DNA of 33,918 bases from Protofrankia sp963555915 (GTDB lineage: Bacteria; Actinomycetota; Actinomycetes; Frankiales; Frankiaceae). Under the pieces are notes generated by a model that saw nothing but the letters and a program-made list of their open reading frames with translations, was not told the DNA's origin and did not search any database. A program made the position numbers and the translations under genes. Shown piece after piece: positions 6,141 through 18,741 of this stretch (its first letter is position 1; every line of letters begins with the position of its first letter). Where the stretch lies: the NCBI RefSeq assembly GCF_963555915.1, contig NZ_CAUVXL010000264.1, positions 1 through 33,918 of the forward strand, in the 5' to 3' direction.

Positions 6141-8480
6141 ATGGTCCCGCTCCAAGCCGAGGCAGGTACGAAGCCAAGTGCTGTCGCCATTGAACTTAGC
6201 GGAGGTCAGCTCGGACTGGTCGCTGGTGTGGCAGCCGTCGCAGCGATCGCATTGGTAGTTGCCGGCTACCTGGTCCGCGAGGTGCTCGCCGCGAGCCAGG
6301 GAAGCCCCCAGATGATCGAAGTCGGTCGCGCTGTTCAGGAAGGCGCCGTAGCCTATCTGCGCCGGCAGTTCATCACAGTGGCGGGCTTCGTCGTCGTGAT
6401 TCCCTTCGTGCTGCTACTGCTGCCGGCGGACACTACCGGCGCCCGGGTGGGACGTTCGGTTTTCTTCGTCCTCGGGGCTGTCTTCTCCGCGCTTGTCGGC
6501 TTCGTCGGCATGTCGCTTGCCACCCGGGCGAACACCCGTACCGCCGCCGCAGCCATCCACCAGGGGGAGCGCGCCGCCATGCGGATCGCCTTCCGCACCG
6601 GCGGCGTGGTCGGGATGTTCACGGTCGGTCTTGGGCTGCTCGGAGCGGCGGTCGTCGTGCTGGCATTTCGTGATACGGCCCCGCAGGTCCTGGAGGGATT
6701 CGGGTTCGGCGCCGCGCTGCTGGCGATGTTCATGCGAGTCGGTGGAGGTATCTTCACCAAGGCTGCGGACGTGGGAGCCGACCTCGTCGGCAAGGTCGAA
6801 CAGGGCATCCCCGAGGACGACCCGCGCAACGCGGCCACGATCGCCGACAACGTGGGCGACAACGTCGGTGACTGCGCCGGCATGGCCGCCGACCTGTTCG
6901 AGTCCTATGCGGTGATGCTGGTCGCCGCGCTGATCCTCGGAGTCAAGGCCTTCGGCGAAAACGGACTGGTCTTCCCACTGCTCGTGCCGGCTGTGGGCGT
7001 ACTCACCGCGATCATCGGAATCTTCTCGGTCGCCCCCCGCGCCGGTGACCGCAACGGCATGGCGGCGATCAACCGGGGCTTCTTCATCTCGGCCCTGGTC
7101 TCCGCCGTCGGGGTCATCATCGTTTCGTTCGCCTACCTGCCGGACAGCTTCTCCGGTTTCCCCGGTCTTGAAAACAGCAGCCAGAGCGGCAACCCGCGGT
7201 TCATCGCGATCACCGCAGTCCTCATCGGCATCGTGCTGGCCGCAGCCATCCAGCTACTCACCGGATACTTCACCGAAACCAACCGCAGACCGGTCCAGGA
7301 CATCGTGAAGGCGTCCACGACCGGTCCCGCCACCAACATTCTTTCCGGCATCGGGGTCGGGCTGGAGTCAGCCGTCTATTCGGCGTTGCTCATCAGCGCG
7401 GCGGTGTTCGGCGCATACCTGCTCGGATCCGGCAGTACCACGGTGGCACTGTTCGCCGTAGCTCTGGCCGGCACCGGCCTGCTGACGACAGTCGGAGTGA
7501 TCATCGCCATGGACACCTTCGGGCCTGTCAGCGACAACGCCCAGGGCATTGCCGAGATGTCCGGTGCAGCCGCGGACGGCGAGGGTGCCGCGATCCTCAC
7601 ATCCCTCGACGCGGTCGGTAACACCACCAAGGCCATCACCAAGGGCATCGCGATCGCCACCGCGGTGCTGGCCGCCACCGCCTTGTTCGGATCGTTCACC
7701 GACACGGTCAACGCGGCACTCATCAGCGCCGGCCGGACTGTCGAGGGCTCGCGTACCCTCAATATCGCCTACCCCGATGCGCTGGTCGGACTCATCATCG
7801 GTGCCGCGGTCGTGTTTCTGTTCGCCGGACTCGCGATCAATGCGGTCGGACGCGCCGCGGGGCGGGTGGTCGAGGAGGTACGTAACCAGTTCCGAACGAA
7901 GCCAGGGATCATGGCCGGCACCGAGAAGCCCGACTACGGTGCTGTCGTCGACATCTGCACCCGGGACTCCCTACAGGAGTTGATCACTCCAGGCACGCTT
8001 GCGGTTCTCGCTCCGATCGCAGTTGGCTTCGGCCTCGGTTACCCGCCACTGGGTGCATACCTTGCCGGAGCGATCGCCGGCGGCGTCCTCATGGCCGTCT
8101 TTCTCTCGAACTCCGGTGGGGCCTGGGATAATGCGAAGAAATTCGTCGAGGACGGCAACTACGGCGGCAAGGGTTCCGATGTCCACGCCGCCACGGTCAT
8201 CGGCGATACCGTCGGTGATCCGTTCAAGGACACCGCGGGGCCTTCAATCAATCCTTTGATCAAGGTAATGAACCTGGTCAGCCTGCTGATCGCACCATCT
8301 GTGGTGAAGTACTCGGTTGGTGCTGGCGAGAACAAACCACTCCGGATCGCCATCGCACTCGTGGTTGTCGCGGTGATTGCCGCAGTGATCATCTATTCGA
8401 AGCGACGCAGTACCGCCCTGGCGGTTGTACCGTCAGTGACCGAACAGCGCGCAGCCGCCAATCCAAAGGCAACGGTGTAG
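6141..8480 (+). CDS. hppA: K+-independent membrane H+-translocating pyrophosphatase
   Basis: The 779-aa polytopic membrane protein of the H+-PPase family hydrolyses pyrophosphate and pumps protons across the plasma membrane. The core motifs are present: DVGADLVGKVEQGIPEDDPRN, then NVGDNVGDCAGMAADLFESY (residues about 233-256), DTFGPVSDNAQGIAEM, and near the C terminus DTVGDPFKDTAGPSINPLIK. Lys497 in GNTTKA marks the K+-independent subfamily (K+-dependent enzymes have Ala there), so proton pumping is expected rather than Na+ transport. ATG 6141 has GGGAGGG at 6129-6135. It is a single gene in its usual place between the bldG pair and topA. The length is typical of the family. Confidence 0.95.
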   Translation: MVPLQAEAGTKPSAVAIELSGGQLGLVAGVAAVAAIALVVAGYLVREVLAASQGSPQMIEVGRAVQEGAVAYLRRQFITVAGFVVVIPFVLLLLPADTTGARVGRSVFFVLGAVFSALVGFVGMSLATRANTRTAAAAIHQGERAAMRIAFRTGGVVGMFTVGLGLLGAAVVVLAFRDTAPQVLEGFGFGAALLAMFMRVGGGIFTKAADVGADLVGKVEQGIPEDDPRNAATIADNVGDNVGDCAGMAADLFESYAVMLVAALILGVKAFGENGLVFPLLVPAVGVLTAIIGIFSVAPRAGDRNGMAAINRGFFISALVSAVGVIIVSFAYLPDSFSGFPGLENSSQSGNPRFIAITAVLIGIVLAAAIQLLTGYFTETNRRPVQDIVKASTTGPATNILSGIGVGLESAVYSALLISAAVFGAYLLGSGSTTVALFAVALAGTGLLTTVGVIIAMDTFGPVSDNAQGIAEMSGAAADGEGAAILTSLDAVGNTTKAITKGIAIATAVLAATALFGSFTDTVNAALISAGRTVEGSRTLNIAYPDALVGLIIGAAVVFLFAGLAINAVGRAAGRVVEEVRNQFRTKPGIMAGTEKPDYGAVVDICTRDSLQELITPGTLAVLAPIAVGFGLGYPPLGAYLAGAIAGGVLMAVFLSNSGGAWDNAKKFVEDGNYGGKGSDVHAATVIGDTVGDPFKDTAGPSINPLIKVMNLVSLLIAPSVVKYSVGAGENKPLRIAIALVVVAVIAAVIIYSKRRSTALAVVPSVTEQRAAANPKATV

Positions 8481-8495
8481 CCCATCTCTTCGACG

Positions 8496-8522
8496 GCCTC
8501 CGCCCGGCCCACGGTCGGAGGC
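8496..8522 (+). terminator. Hairpin after hppA
   Basis: GCCTCCG (8496-8502) pairs perfectly with CGGAGGC (8516-8522) 15 bases after the hppA stop. There is no U-tract, which is common in actinobacteria. Confidence 0.4.
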
Positions 8523-8776
8523 GCAACCACCACCATCGCGGAGCGCGGCTATCCACCGGCGGCGATTAAGAGCGGTTCGAGGCCGCCTGGTCGGACACCG
8601 ACAGACCTGTGGGCGCGACACGGCGTACGGTCACCTGCGGCGTCCACAACACCGGACGCCGCAGGGGCCGCCGCGCGGCCGGCTGACATACCGGTGCGTG
8701 TCGACCTACTGTCGAGACATGGACCCGGGGCTTGGCAATGAGCCCAGGGCCGGTTTCCACCGGCGATTCAGCCGTC

Positions 8777-8870
8777 CGCACCACGCCCGACGCACCACGC
8801 CCGACGCACCACACCCGACGCAGGACGCCCGACGCACCACGCCCGACGCAGCACACCCGACGCACCACGA
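8777..8870. repeat. 14-bp tandem repeat array, six units plus a partial one
   Basis: The unit CGCACCACGCCCGA starts at 8777, 8791, 8805, 8819, 8833 and 8847, with a partial seventh at 8861. Units 1, 2 and 5 are identical and the others differ by one to three bases. The period is not a multiple of three, so it is not an in-frame protein repeat. It ends 45 bases before the topA start. Confidence 0.9.
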
Positions 8871-8915
8871 GCCGCAATGCCGAAGTCGAACCACCCCCCT
8901 GCAACGAGGAGAGAA

Positions 8916-12001
<3,086 letters not shown>

Positions 12002-12002
<1 letters not shown>

Positions 12003-14383
12003 TGGGCATTCCGGTAGACGGCGACGCCGGCCCGCCACGCTCGCAGACGACCCCACTGGTGTCGTCGGATGTCGGCGGGCCGTCTACCGGCAGCACGGCG
12101 CCACTCGCCAGCCCTGATGATCCGCATCAGCACACCGAAGGAGATTTTCGCGCGGTCCTGCGGATCGCGCAGTTCCGCCGGCTCTGGCTGGCGCTGGCCC
12201 TGTCCAGCCTGGGTGACTGGATGGGCCTGCTCGCGACGACGGCCCTGGCCAGCTCGTTGCGAGCGAGCTTCTCCGACAAGGCGTTCGCCATCGGCTCCGT
12301 GCTGATCGTCCGACTGCTGCCCGCGCTGATCCTCGGACCGTTCGCCGGTGTCGTGGCCGACCGGCTCGACCGGCGGTTGACGATGGTCGTCGCGGACATC
12401 CTGCGATTCGGGTTGTTCCTGTCCATCCCATTGGTTGGGACGCTGACCTGGCTGCTCATCGCGTCACTCCTGATCGAGTGCGTGAGCCTGTTCTGGAACC
12501 CGGCCAAGGACGCGAGCGTGCCGAACCTGGTACCCGCGCGCCGGCTCGCGGCGGCGAACACACTGAGTCTGATCACCACGTACGGCTCGGCGCCACTGGG
12601 TGCAGCGATCTTCTCACTGTTGGCCACCCTGTCGCGTGCGTTGGCGTCCGGCGTGTCGTTCTTTCAGACCTCCCCGCTGGACCTCGCACTCTTCTTCAAC
12701 GCGGCGACGTTCCTGGTATCAGCGATCGTGATCTTCCGGCTACGCGGGATCGGCCGGGCCGAGCACCAACGCACCGACCAGCATCTGGGCCTGTGGTCGT
12801 CGATCACGGAAGGCTGGCGGTTCGTCGGCCACAACCGGCTGGTCCGCGGTCTGGTGATCGGTATTCTCGGCGGGTTCGCCGGAGCCGGGTGCGTGGTGGC
12901 GCTCGGGCGACTCTACGTCCAGATTCTGGGCGGCGGTGACTCCGCGTACGGCGTCCTGTTCGGTGCGGTGTTCGTGGGGCTTGCCGCCGGGATGGCGCTG
13001 GGACCGCGGCTGCTCGGTGACTTCAGTCGCTCCCGTCTCTTCGGCCTGAGCGTCACCGCCGCCGGGGTGGCCATGCTGGCGGTGGCGGTCATGCCCAACC
13101 TCGTGCTGGCCTGCGTCGTTGTCGTCCTCGTCGGCATGTTCGCCGGGATCGCGTGGGTCACCGGCTACACTCTGTTGCAGGCGGAGGTGAGCGACGAGCT
13201 GCGCGGGCGGACATTCGCGCTGGTCCAGTCCCTGGTCCGCATTGATCTGCTCCTGGTGCTGGCCGCCGCGCCCGCGCTGGTGGGCCTCATCGGAGCACAC
13301 CGCATCAGCCTGTGGGGCAGCGTCCATCTCCGCGCCGACGGGGTCACGATCGTCCTGCTCGCCGCCGGCATGCTCGCGGTGGCCGTCGGCCTGTTCGCTT
13401 ACCGGCAGATGGACCAACGCTCGGGTATCGCAGTCCTGCCCGAACTCTGGAACGCCCTGCTGGGCCGTGGCAGCACACCGCTACGCCCTCGCCACGCCGG
13501 TCTGTTCGTAGCCCTCGAAGGCGGTGAGGGATCCGGCAAATCCACCCAGGTCAAACGGTTGGGATCATGGTTGGCGTCGTCCGGACGCGAAGTTGTGATC
13601 ACCCGCGAACCGGGTGGGACCACCATCGGCGCTACGCTGCGGGACCTGCTGCTCGACCCCTCGGTACGGCTGCACCCGCGCACCGAGGCGCTGCTCTACG
13701 CCGCGGACCGCGCCGAGCATGTCACCCGGGTCATCGAGCCGGCACTGGCCCGGGGTGCGATTGTGATCAGCGACCGCTTCATCGACTCGTCCATCGCCTA
13801 CCAGGGCGCCGGGCGCCGGCTCGGGGCGGACGAGGTCGCGGCGCTGTCGCGGTGGGCCACCCAGGCCCTGGTCCCCGACCTCACGATCCTGCTCGACCTG
13901 CCCGCTGAGATCGGCCTGCGTCGGGTCCGGGAACGGGTCGGTACGGTCGGCTCAAGTGTCGATCCGGCCGGGCCGGCGACCAAGCCCACGGCCGGCCTCG
14001 ACCGGATCGAGGCGGAACAGGTCGCCTTCCACGAACGGGTGCGCGACGGGTTTCGCCGGCTCGCCGACAGCGCGCCCGGCCGCTATGTGGTCCTCGACGG
14101 GAACCGGCCGCCGCAGACACTGCACAGTGAGATCCGCCACGTCATCAGCGAGCGGCTGCGCACTGATCTCGACCCGGTCGCCGCGGACCCACACATGCAG
14201 CCCACACCGGCCGAGACCGTGCGGCCAGACAGCGTGCGGCCAGACAGCGTGCCACCGAACAACATGCCAATAGACACCGTGCCACCGAACACCGTGCCAC
14301 CGAACACCGTGCCACCAACATCCGTAGCACCCGACATGCCGCCCGATCGCGCAACAACGAAGAGAGCCCCATCGGCCCGGTAG
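12002..14383 (+). CDS. tmk: Fusion of MFS-type membrane domain with thymidylate kinase
   Basis: The 793-aa protein has an N-terminal MFS_3-like transporter (about residues 48-470; FRRLWLALALSSLGDWMGLLATTAL, GPFAGVVADRLDRRLTM, about 12 helices) and a C-terminal dTMP kinase (about 500-720). The kinase has P-loop EGGEGSGKST (506-515), ITREPGGT and the DRF motif SDRFIDSSIAYQG, and phosphorylates dTMP to dTDP for DNA synthesis. The same fusion occurs in some Streptomyces and Frankia; what the membrane part transports is unknown. The ATG overlaps the topA stop by one base, which suggests translational coupling. The last 80 residues are a pentapeptide repeat (VPPNT type) of unknown role. It is followed by holB, a frequent tmk neighbour. 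Confidence 0.9.
14219..14338 (+). repeat. 15-bp in-frame tandem repeat at the 3' end of tmk
   Basis: Seven units of GTGCCACCGAACACC or variants (14219-14323) plus a partial eighth encode a V-P-P-N-T / V-R-P-D-S pentapeptide repeat in the C-terminal tail of the MFS-Tmk fusion. Confidence 0.9.
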
Positions 14384-14480
14384 CTCCTCCCAACCGTCTC
14401 CCAACCGTCCAGACGGCGCTTCGCCGGTCGCCGGACGGCCCGCCGGTAACCGCCGACCAGCGGAGTCGGACAATGGACCG

Positions 14481-15719
14481 GTGAGCGTCTGGGATGTCCT
14501 GATCGGCCAGGCTCCGGTCGTCGAGATCCTCGCGGGCGCGGCCAGCGCGGCCGCCGGGGTGACCGCGACTGATGCCCGTCCCGCGGCCCGTGCAAGCATG
14601 ACGCATTCATGGCTGTTCACCGGCCCCGCGGGCGCTGGGCGTTCGATGGCGGCGCGCGCCTTCGCCGCGGCGTTGAACTGCAAAAATTCACCCCCAGGAT
14701 GCGGTGAGTGCAACGGGTGTCACACCGTACTGACAGACACCGCGGCCGATCTGCGCACCGTGCGTCCAGAAGGCCTGTCGCTGGGAGTCAAGGACATCCG
14801 GGAGCTCGTCCGCGATGCAGCCAGCGCACCGACATCCGGCCGCTGGCGAGTCCTGCTGCTCGAGGACGCCGACCGGCTCACCGACCAGGCCGCCAACGCG
14901 CTGCTCAAGGCGCTGGAGGAGCCCGCCACACGGTCGGTGTTCCTGCTGTGCGCACCGTCGGTCGACGACGTCCTGCCGACCGTGCGGTCCCGCTGCCGGG
15001 TGGTCGCGCTGCGCCTTCCCACCCCCGCGCAGGTCGCCGGCATGCTGGAGCACGACGGGGTGGATCCTGCTCAGGCCCGGCTCGCGGCCCAGGCGACCAT
15101 GGGCGATGCGGACCGAGCCCGGGCGCTGGCCACCGACGAGGCGACGCGGCTCCGGCGCGCCGAGGTGCTGCGCCTCCCGACCCGCCTGCAACGCACCGGG
15201 GACTGTCTCGCCGCGGCCGCGGACCTGGTGGCGGCGGCGAACGCCGACGCCGAAGCGGCGAACACGACCCGCGACGACGCTGAGACCGACGCTCTGAAGA
15301 CCGCGCTCGGTGTGGGTGCGACATCCGCCGGGACGACGGCGAAACGCGCTCGGGCGCCGAAGCCCGGTGCAAAGGCCCGTGCCCTGACCGTCCGGGGCGC
15401 CGCCGGAGCTCTCAAGGAGCTGGAGAAGACACAGAAGAGCCGTGGACGACGGACCGTCCTGGACTCCCTTGACCGGGCCCTGCTCGACCTCGCCGGCTGG
15501 TACCGCGACGTCCTGGTGCGACAGCTCGGCGCACCGGTCGAGGCGATTCACCCGGACCACGGCGTTGCCGTGGCGGAGGAGGCGCGGACGTCCACCCCGG
15601 AGCAGACGCTGCGTCGACTCGAGGCCGTCCTGCGGTGTCGGCGGACCCTGGCGGCCAATCCCGGCCTCGTCCCGCTACTCACCGTAGAAGCACTCACCCT
15701 CGATCTGCGGACCGGTTAG
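14481..15719 (+). CDS. holB: DNA polymerase III subunit delta' (clamp loader)
   Basis: The 412-aa AAA+ protein of the clamp loader opens the sliding clamp together with gamma/tau and delta. It begins VWDVLIGQAPVVEIL. Walker A is degenerate (GPAGAGRS, residues 48-55; Arg for the usual Lys), as in delta' proteins that do not hydrolyse ATP. A zinc-binding set C67, C74, C77, C80 follows, then LLLEDADRLTDQAANALLKALEEPA with the SRC motif in VRSRCRVV. A basic alanine-rich insert sits at about 255-310. GTG 14481 has only a weak ribosome site. It lies downstream of tmk on the same strand with a 97-bp gap that contains a tandem CTCCCAACCGT. Confidence 0.92.
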   Translation: MSVWDVLIGQAPVVEILAGAASAAAGVTATDARPAARASMTHSWLFTGPAGAGRSMAARAFAAALNCKNSPPGCGECNGCHTVLTDTAADLRTVRPEGLSLGVKDIRELVRDAASAPTSGRWRVLLLEDADRLTDQAANALLKALEEPATRSVFLLCAPSVDDVLPTVRSRCRVVALRLPTPAQVAGMLEHDGVDPAQARLAAQATMGDADRARALATDEATRLRRAEVLRLPTRLQRTGDCLAAAADLVAAANADAEAANTTRDDAETDALKTALGVGATSAGTTAKRARAPKPGAKARALTVRGAAGALKELEKTQKSRGRRTVLDSLDRALLDLAGWYRDVLVRQLGAPVEAIHPDHGVAVAEEARTSTPEQTLRRLEAVLRCRRTLAANPGLVPLLTVEALTLDLRTG

Positions 15720-16163
15720 AGCGCCCGATGGATATCGGTCGATGCGCCTTCTGGGCATCGAGAGCAGGGACCCGCACGAACTCGAAGCGTTCGGGTGGGG
15801 GGCGAAGCGATCGAAGATCCATCGGATAGACCCAAGGTCATGGCCCGCCGCTGCGCAGTCGGCGTTTTCCGCCCATTTTGTCGCCCGACATCAACGGATA
15901 CAGTATGATAAGGCAGTAGTCGGTACAGAATTTCCCAGGCCGGATCTATTGATATAAATCAGCCGCCAGGGTGCCATACCTCACATGCGGATACCGTTCA
16001 TTTCCGGCCAATATGACCATTATATTCGCACCACTGATTCGCCCGCCGCCGAGGCCGCCCGGCCTCACCACTCCCTGGGGGAATACGACATGGAACGTGG
16101 GATTCCGCGCACGGTACGGACCGGAGAAAGTATCTCCTCAGCCGGCTCATCGGCGGCCCGCCG
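15720..16163. promoter_or_regulatory. AT-richer leader region before the KAS III gene
   Basis: About 440 bp, less GC-rich than its surroundings from 15895 to 16030. It has a -10-like TATGAT at 15904-15909 and an AT run near 15948-15960 but no clear -35. CCGATGGAT (15725-15733) and ATCCATCGG (15817-15825) are inverted copies 83 bases apart. A short ORF at 16090 couples to the next gene. Confidence 0.4.
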
Positions 16164-16167
16164 ATGA
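16090..16167 (+). CDS. Possible 25-residue leader peptide overlapping the KAS III start
   Basis: GGGGGAA (16077-16083) lies six bases before ATG 16090. The frame codes MERGIPRTVRTGESISSAG... and stops at TGA 16165-16167, overlapping the ATG of the KAS III gene by four bases (ATGA). The KAS III ATG has no good ribosome site of its own, so reinitiation from this ORF would explain its translation. The same frame is open upstream to an ATG at 15985. Confidence 0.35.
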   Translation: MERGIPRTVRTGESISSAGSSAARR

Positions 16168-17168
16168 ATGGAATCATTCATACCCGGCTCCGCCCCACCG
16201 GCAGTCGGATTCTCGGGGTGGGCGCCTACCGGCCCATGAAAGTGGTCCTCAATTCCGAGATCTGCCAACAGATAGAGTCGACACCCGAGTGGATAGAAGC
16301 CCGCTCCGGTATTCGTAGCCGGCGATTCGCGACCGCGGATGAATCACTGGGCGCAATGGCTGCAAGCGCCGGCGGAAAAGCCCTGGCCAGTGCCGGAATC
16401 GAAGTCGCGGACGTCGGGTGCATCGTGGTCGCCACCATGTCCCATGTCACACAGTCGCCGTCGGTGGCGACCGACGTGGCCGGCCGACTCGGTTCGCGGA
16501 ACGCGACCGCATTCGATCTCTCGGCCGCGTGCGCGGGTTTCTGCCATGCCCTCGCGGTGGCCAGCGACATGGTGGTCGCCGGCAGCGCAAGATACGTTCT
16601 GGTAATCGGCACCGAACGGATGTCGGACATCATCGACCCACATGACCGGGGCACGGCCTTTCTGTTCGGCGACGGTGCCGGGGCGATTGTCGTCGGACCG
16701 TCGGAGACAACCGGCATCGGGCCCGTCGTGTGGGGTTCTGATCCCTCGGGCCGAGACGCAATCGGGCACGATCACTCCTATCTGGAATGGCGCGACAACC
16801 CCAAGCTGCCCTGGCCGACAATGCGGATGGCGGGTCAGCAGGTATATCGGTGGGCCTCGTGGCAGATGGCGCCCGTCGCGCGGGCGGCTCTCGAGGTGGC
16901 CGGGGTCGACGCAGCGGAACTCGCCGCCTTCATTCCTCACCAGGCCAACATCCGCATTATCAACATGCTGTGCAAGGTACTTGCCCTGCCCGACACGGTG
17001 ACCGTCGCCCGCGACGTCGCGATCCATGGAAACACCTCCGGGGCGTCGATTCCGCTCGCGATGGACGAGGTTCTCGCAAGCGGAATGGTCCCTTCCGGTG
17101 GCCTCGCACTGCTCATCGGTTTCGGCGCGGGCCTCGCCTACGCGGCCCAGGTCGTCCGGCTCCCATGA
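16164..17168 (+). CDS. 3-oxoacyl-ACP synthase III family protein (FabH-like)
   Basis: The 334-aa thiolase-fold ketosynthase has a complete catalytic triad: Cys123 in LSAACAGFCHAL, His259 in IPHQANIR and Asn290 in HGNTSGASIP, plus FGDGAGAIVVG. KAS III enzymes condense an acyl-CoA starter with malonyl-ACP. The gene stands alone next to a drug-type exporter rather than in a fatty-acid operon (no acpP or fabF nearby), so a role in making or modifying a specialised metabolite is as likely as fatty-acid initiation. The ATG at 16164 overlaps the stop of a short upstream ORF. It converges on the MFS gene with only 11 bases between stops. The substrate cannot be read from the sequence. Confidence 0.85.
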   Translation: MNGIIHTRLRPTGSRILGVGAYRPMKVVLNSEICQQIESTPEWIEARSGIRSRRFATADESLGAMAASAGGKALASAGIEVADVGCIVVATMSHVTQSPSVATDVAGRLGSRNATAFDLSAACAGFCHALAVASDMVVAGSARYVLVIGTERMSDIIDPHDRGTAFLFGDGAGAIVVGPSETTGIGPVVWGSDPSGRDAIGHDHSYLEWRDNPKLPWPTMRMAGQQVYRWASWQMAPVARAALEVAGVDAAELAAFIPHQANIRIINMLCKVLALPDTVTVARDVAIHGNTSGASIPLAMDEVLASGMVPSGGLALLIGFGAGLAYAAQVVRLP

Positions 17169-17179
17169 ACTCCCGGGGA

Positions 17180-18673
17180 CTACAGTTTGCCCTGCACCGC
17201 CGCGGAGCTGCGGCTACTTCGCGGCTGCGGCACAGAGTCGACGACTGTCCGTCCCGACTCGACCACTGCGACGGCCTCGGTCGCCGCCGACGGCCGGATG
17301 TCGGGAAGCGAGGCGGCGGCAACCGCGGCCACACCGAATCCGACGGCCATCAGCACGAATGCATTCGTGTAACCGCTTTCGTGCGGCAGTGTTCCAATGC
17401 CCACCCCTGCTGTGATGACGGTGGCGATAACGGTGGTGCCGATCGAGCCGCCGATCGTCCGGATGTTGGCGTTCATTCCGGACGCAATCCCGGTCTGATC
17501 GGGGCGAACCGCTACAACCACAAGGTGTGACATCGACGCGAACCCCAGACCGATACCGATACCCATCAATGAAGTCGCGATGTAGATCATGTAACTCTCA
17601 CTGTGCGCGAACGCGAGGACGCAGGTGGCGGCAGCCGCGATCAGGGTGCCCATGACCAGCGGTACCTTCGCGCCGAACCTCACTCCGAGACGGCTGGCGA
17701 ATATGCCGGCGACCAGCATGAAGATACTGCACGGCAGCATGAAGAGGCCGGCCTGGGTGATGCTCGCACCGAATCCGTAGCCCGCCGACGGAGGGGTTTC
17801 CACAAACTGCGGGACGAACACCATCATCGAGAACATCGTAAAACCGAACAGGATCGCAGTGATATTCGTCCGGTACACGGTGGGAATCCGCATCATTCGC
17901 ATATCCACAAGCGGCTGGGCGCTGCGGCTCTCAACGGTGATCCAGACGACGATAAGCAGCCCCGCCAGCGCAAACAGACCAAAGACCGAACTGGAGCCCC
18001 ATCCCCACCGGGGTCCCTGGCTGATTCCGAGCAGCAGAACGACAAGCCACGCCGCAAGCAGCAACGCGCCACCGACTGACACCTTCCCGGCCACGCGGAT
18101 GGGCGACTCCGGAACGCACAGCACGGTCACCACAAATGCGATGGCAATGGCGATCGCCGGCAGCCAGAACAGCCAGTGATAGCCCAGGTGGCTACTGATC
18201 GGTCCGGAAATGACCGTTCCGGTTCCCGAGCCCACGCCGAGTACGGCGGACACGACACCGATCGCGCCGCCGACCTTCTCCGGTGGGAACTCGTCCCTGA
18301 TGATCCCGAACGCAAGCGGAAAGATCGCCCCACCCACCCCCTGGATGACCCTGGCGATGAGCATCACGGTCAGGGATGTTGCGAGCGCGGCGGTCACCGT
18401 TCCGATAGCAAGCACCGCGAGCATGCCGACAAGCACCCGCTTCTTGCCGTAGACATCCCCGAGACGCCCGAGGATCGGGGTCGCCACGGATGCGCTGAGC
18501 AGGTAGGCCGTCATGATCCACGCAATACCGGCCTGGCTCGAACCGAACTCCGCCCGGATCGTCGGCAACGCGGGCGCGATCATCGTCTGCAGCAACGAGA
18601 AGGTCAGCGCTGACATGCCGAGAGCCGCGAAGGTCACGGACGACGAACGCCTTACATCCACCGCAGCCGTCAT
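17180..18673 (-). CDS. MFS drug-type exporter, DHA2 (14-helix) family
   Basis: The roughly 497-aa membrane protein begins MTAAVDVRRSSSVTFAALGMSALTFSLLQTMIAPALPTI. It has motif A ILGRLGDVYGKKRVL and the long central loop and helix count typical of the EmrB/QacA-type DHA2 family of proton antiporters. The start at 18673 is chosen because AAAGGGGG lies about nine bases upstream; the frame extends to 18751 but would then cover the promoter. A TATACT -10 and a short inverted repeat lie 40-70 bases upstream (separate entry). No regulator gene is adjacent. It is convergent with the KAS III gene and may export its product (inference). Confidence 0.88.
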   Translation of the reverse strand: MTAAVDVRRSSSVTFAALGMSALTFSLLQTMIAPALPTIRAEFGSSQAGIAWIMTAYLLSASVATPILGRLGDVYGKKRVLVGMLAVLAIGTVTAALATSLTVMLIARVIQGVGGAIFPLAFGIIRDEFPPEKVGGAIGVVSAVLGVGSGTGTVISGPISSHLGYHWLFWLPAIAIAIAFVVTVLCVPESPIRVAGKVSVGGALLLAAWLVVLLLGISQGPRWGWGSSSVFGLFALAGLLIVVWITVESRSAQPLVDMRMMRIPTVYRTNITAILFGFTMFSMMVFVPQFVETPPSAGYGFGASITQAGLFMLPCSIFMLVAGIFASRLGVRFGAKVPLVMGTLIAAAATCVLAFAHSESYMIYIATSLMGIGIGLGFASMSHLVVVAVRPDQTGIASGMNANIRTIGGSIGTTVIATVITAGVGIGTLPHESGYTNAFVLMAVGFGVAAVAAASLPDIRPSAATEAVAVVESGRTVVDSVPQPRSSRSSAAVQGKL

Positions 18674-18716
18674 AGCGGATAGCCCCCTTTTGAGCGACGC
18701 GCAGCGGATGAAACTC

Positions 18717-18741
18717 AGTATAGTTGATGATACCAAGTATC
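18717..18741 (-). promoter_or_regulatory. Likely promoter and operator of the MFS exporter
   Basis: On the minus strand TATACT (18722-18717) is a good -10 element 44 bases before the ATG. The perfect inverted repeat GATAC-CAA-GTATC (18729-18741) falls in the -35/-10 spacer, where a repressor such as a TetR or MarR protein would block transcription. The -35 is weak. Confidence 0.4.

Larger units (their letters stand above)
8481..8915. other. Intergenic region between hppA and topA
   Basis: It holds the hppA hairpin, about 250 bp without recognisable signal and the 14-bp tandem repeat array. The topA ribosome site GAGGA lies at 8906-8910. No gene is supported. Confidence 0.5.

Noticed and set aside
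8777..8870. CRISPR array
   Set aside because: Units are contiguous 14-mers with no unique spacers.
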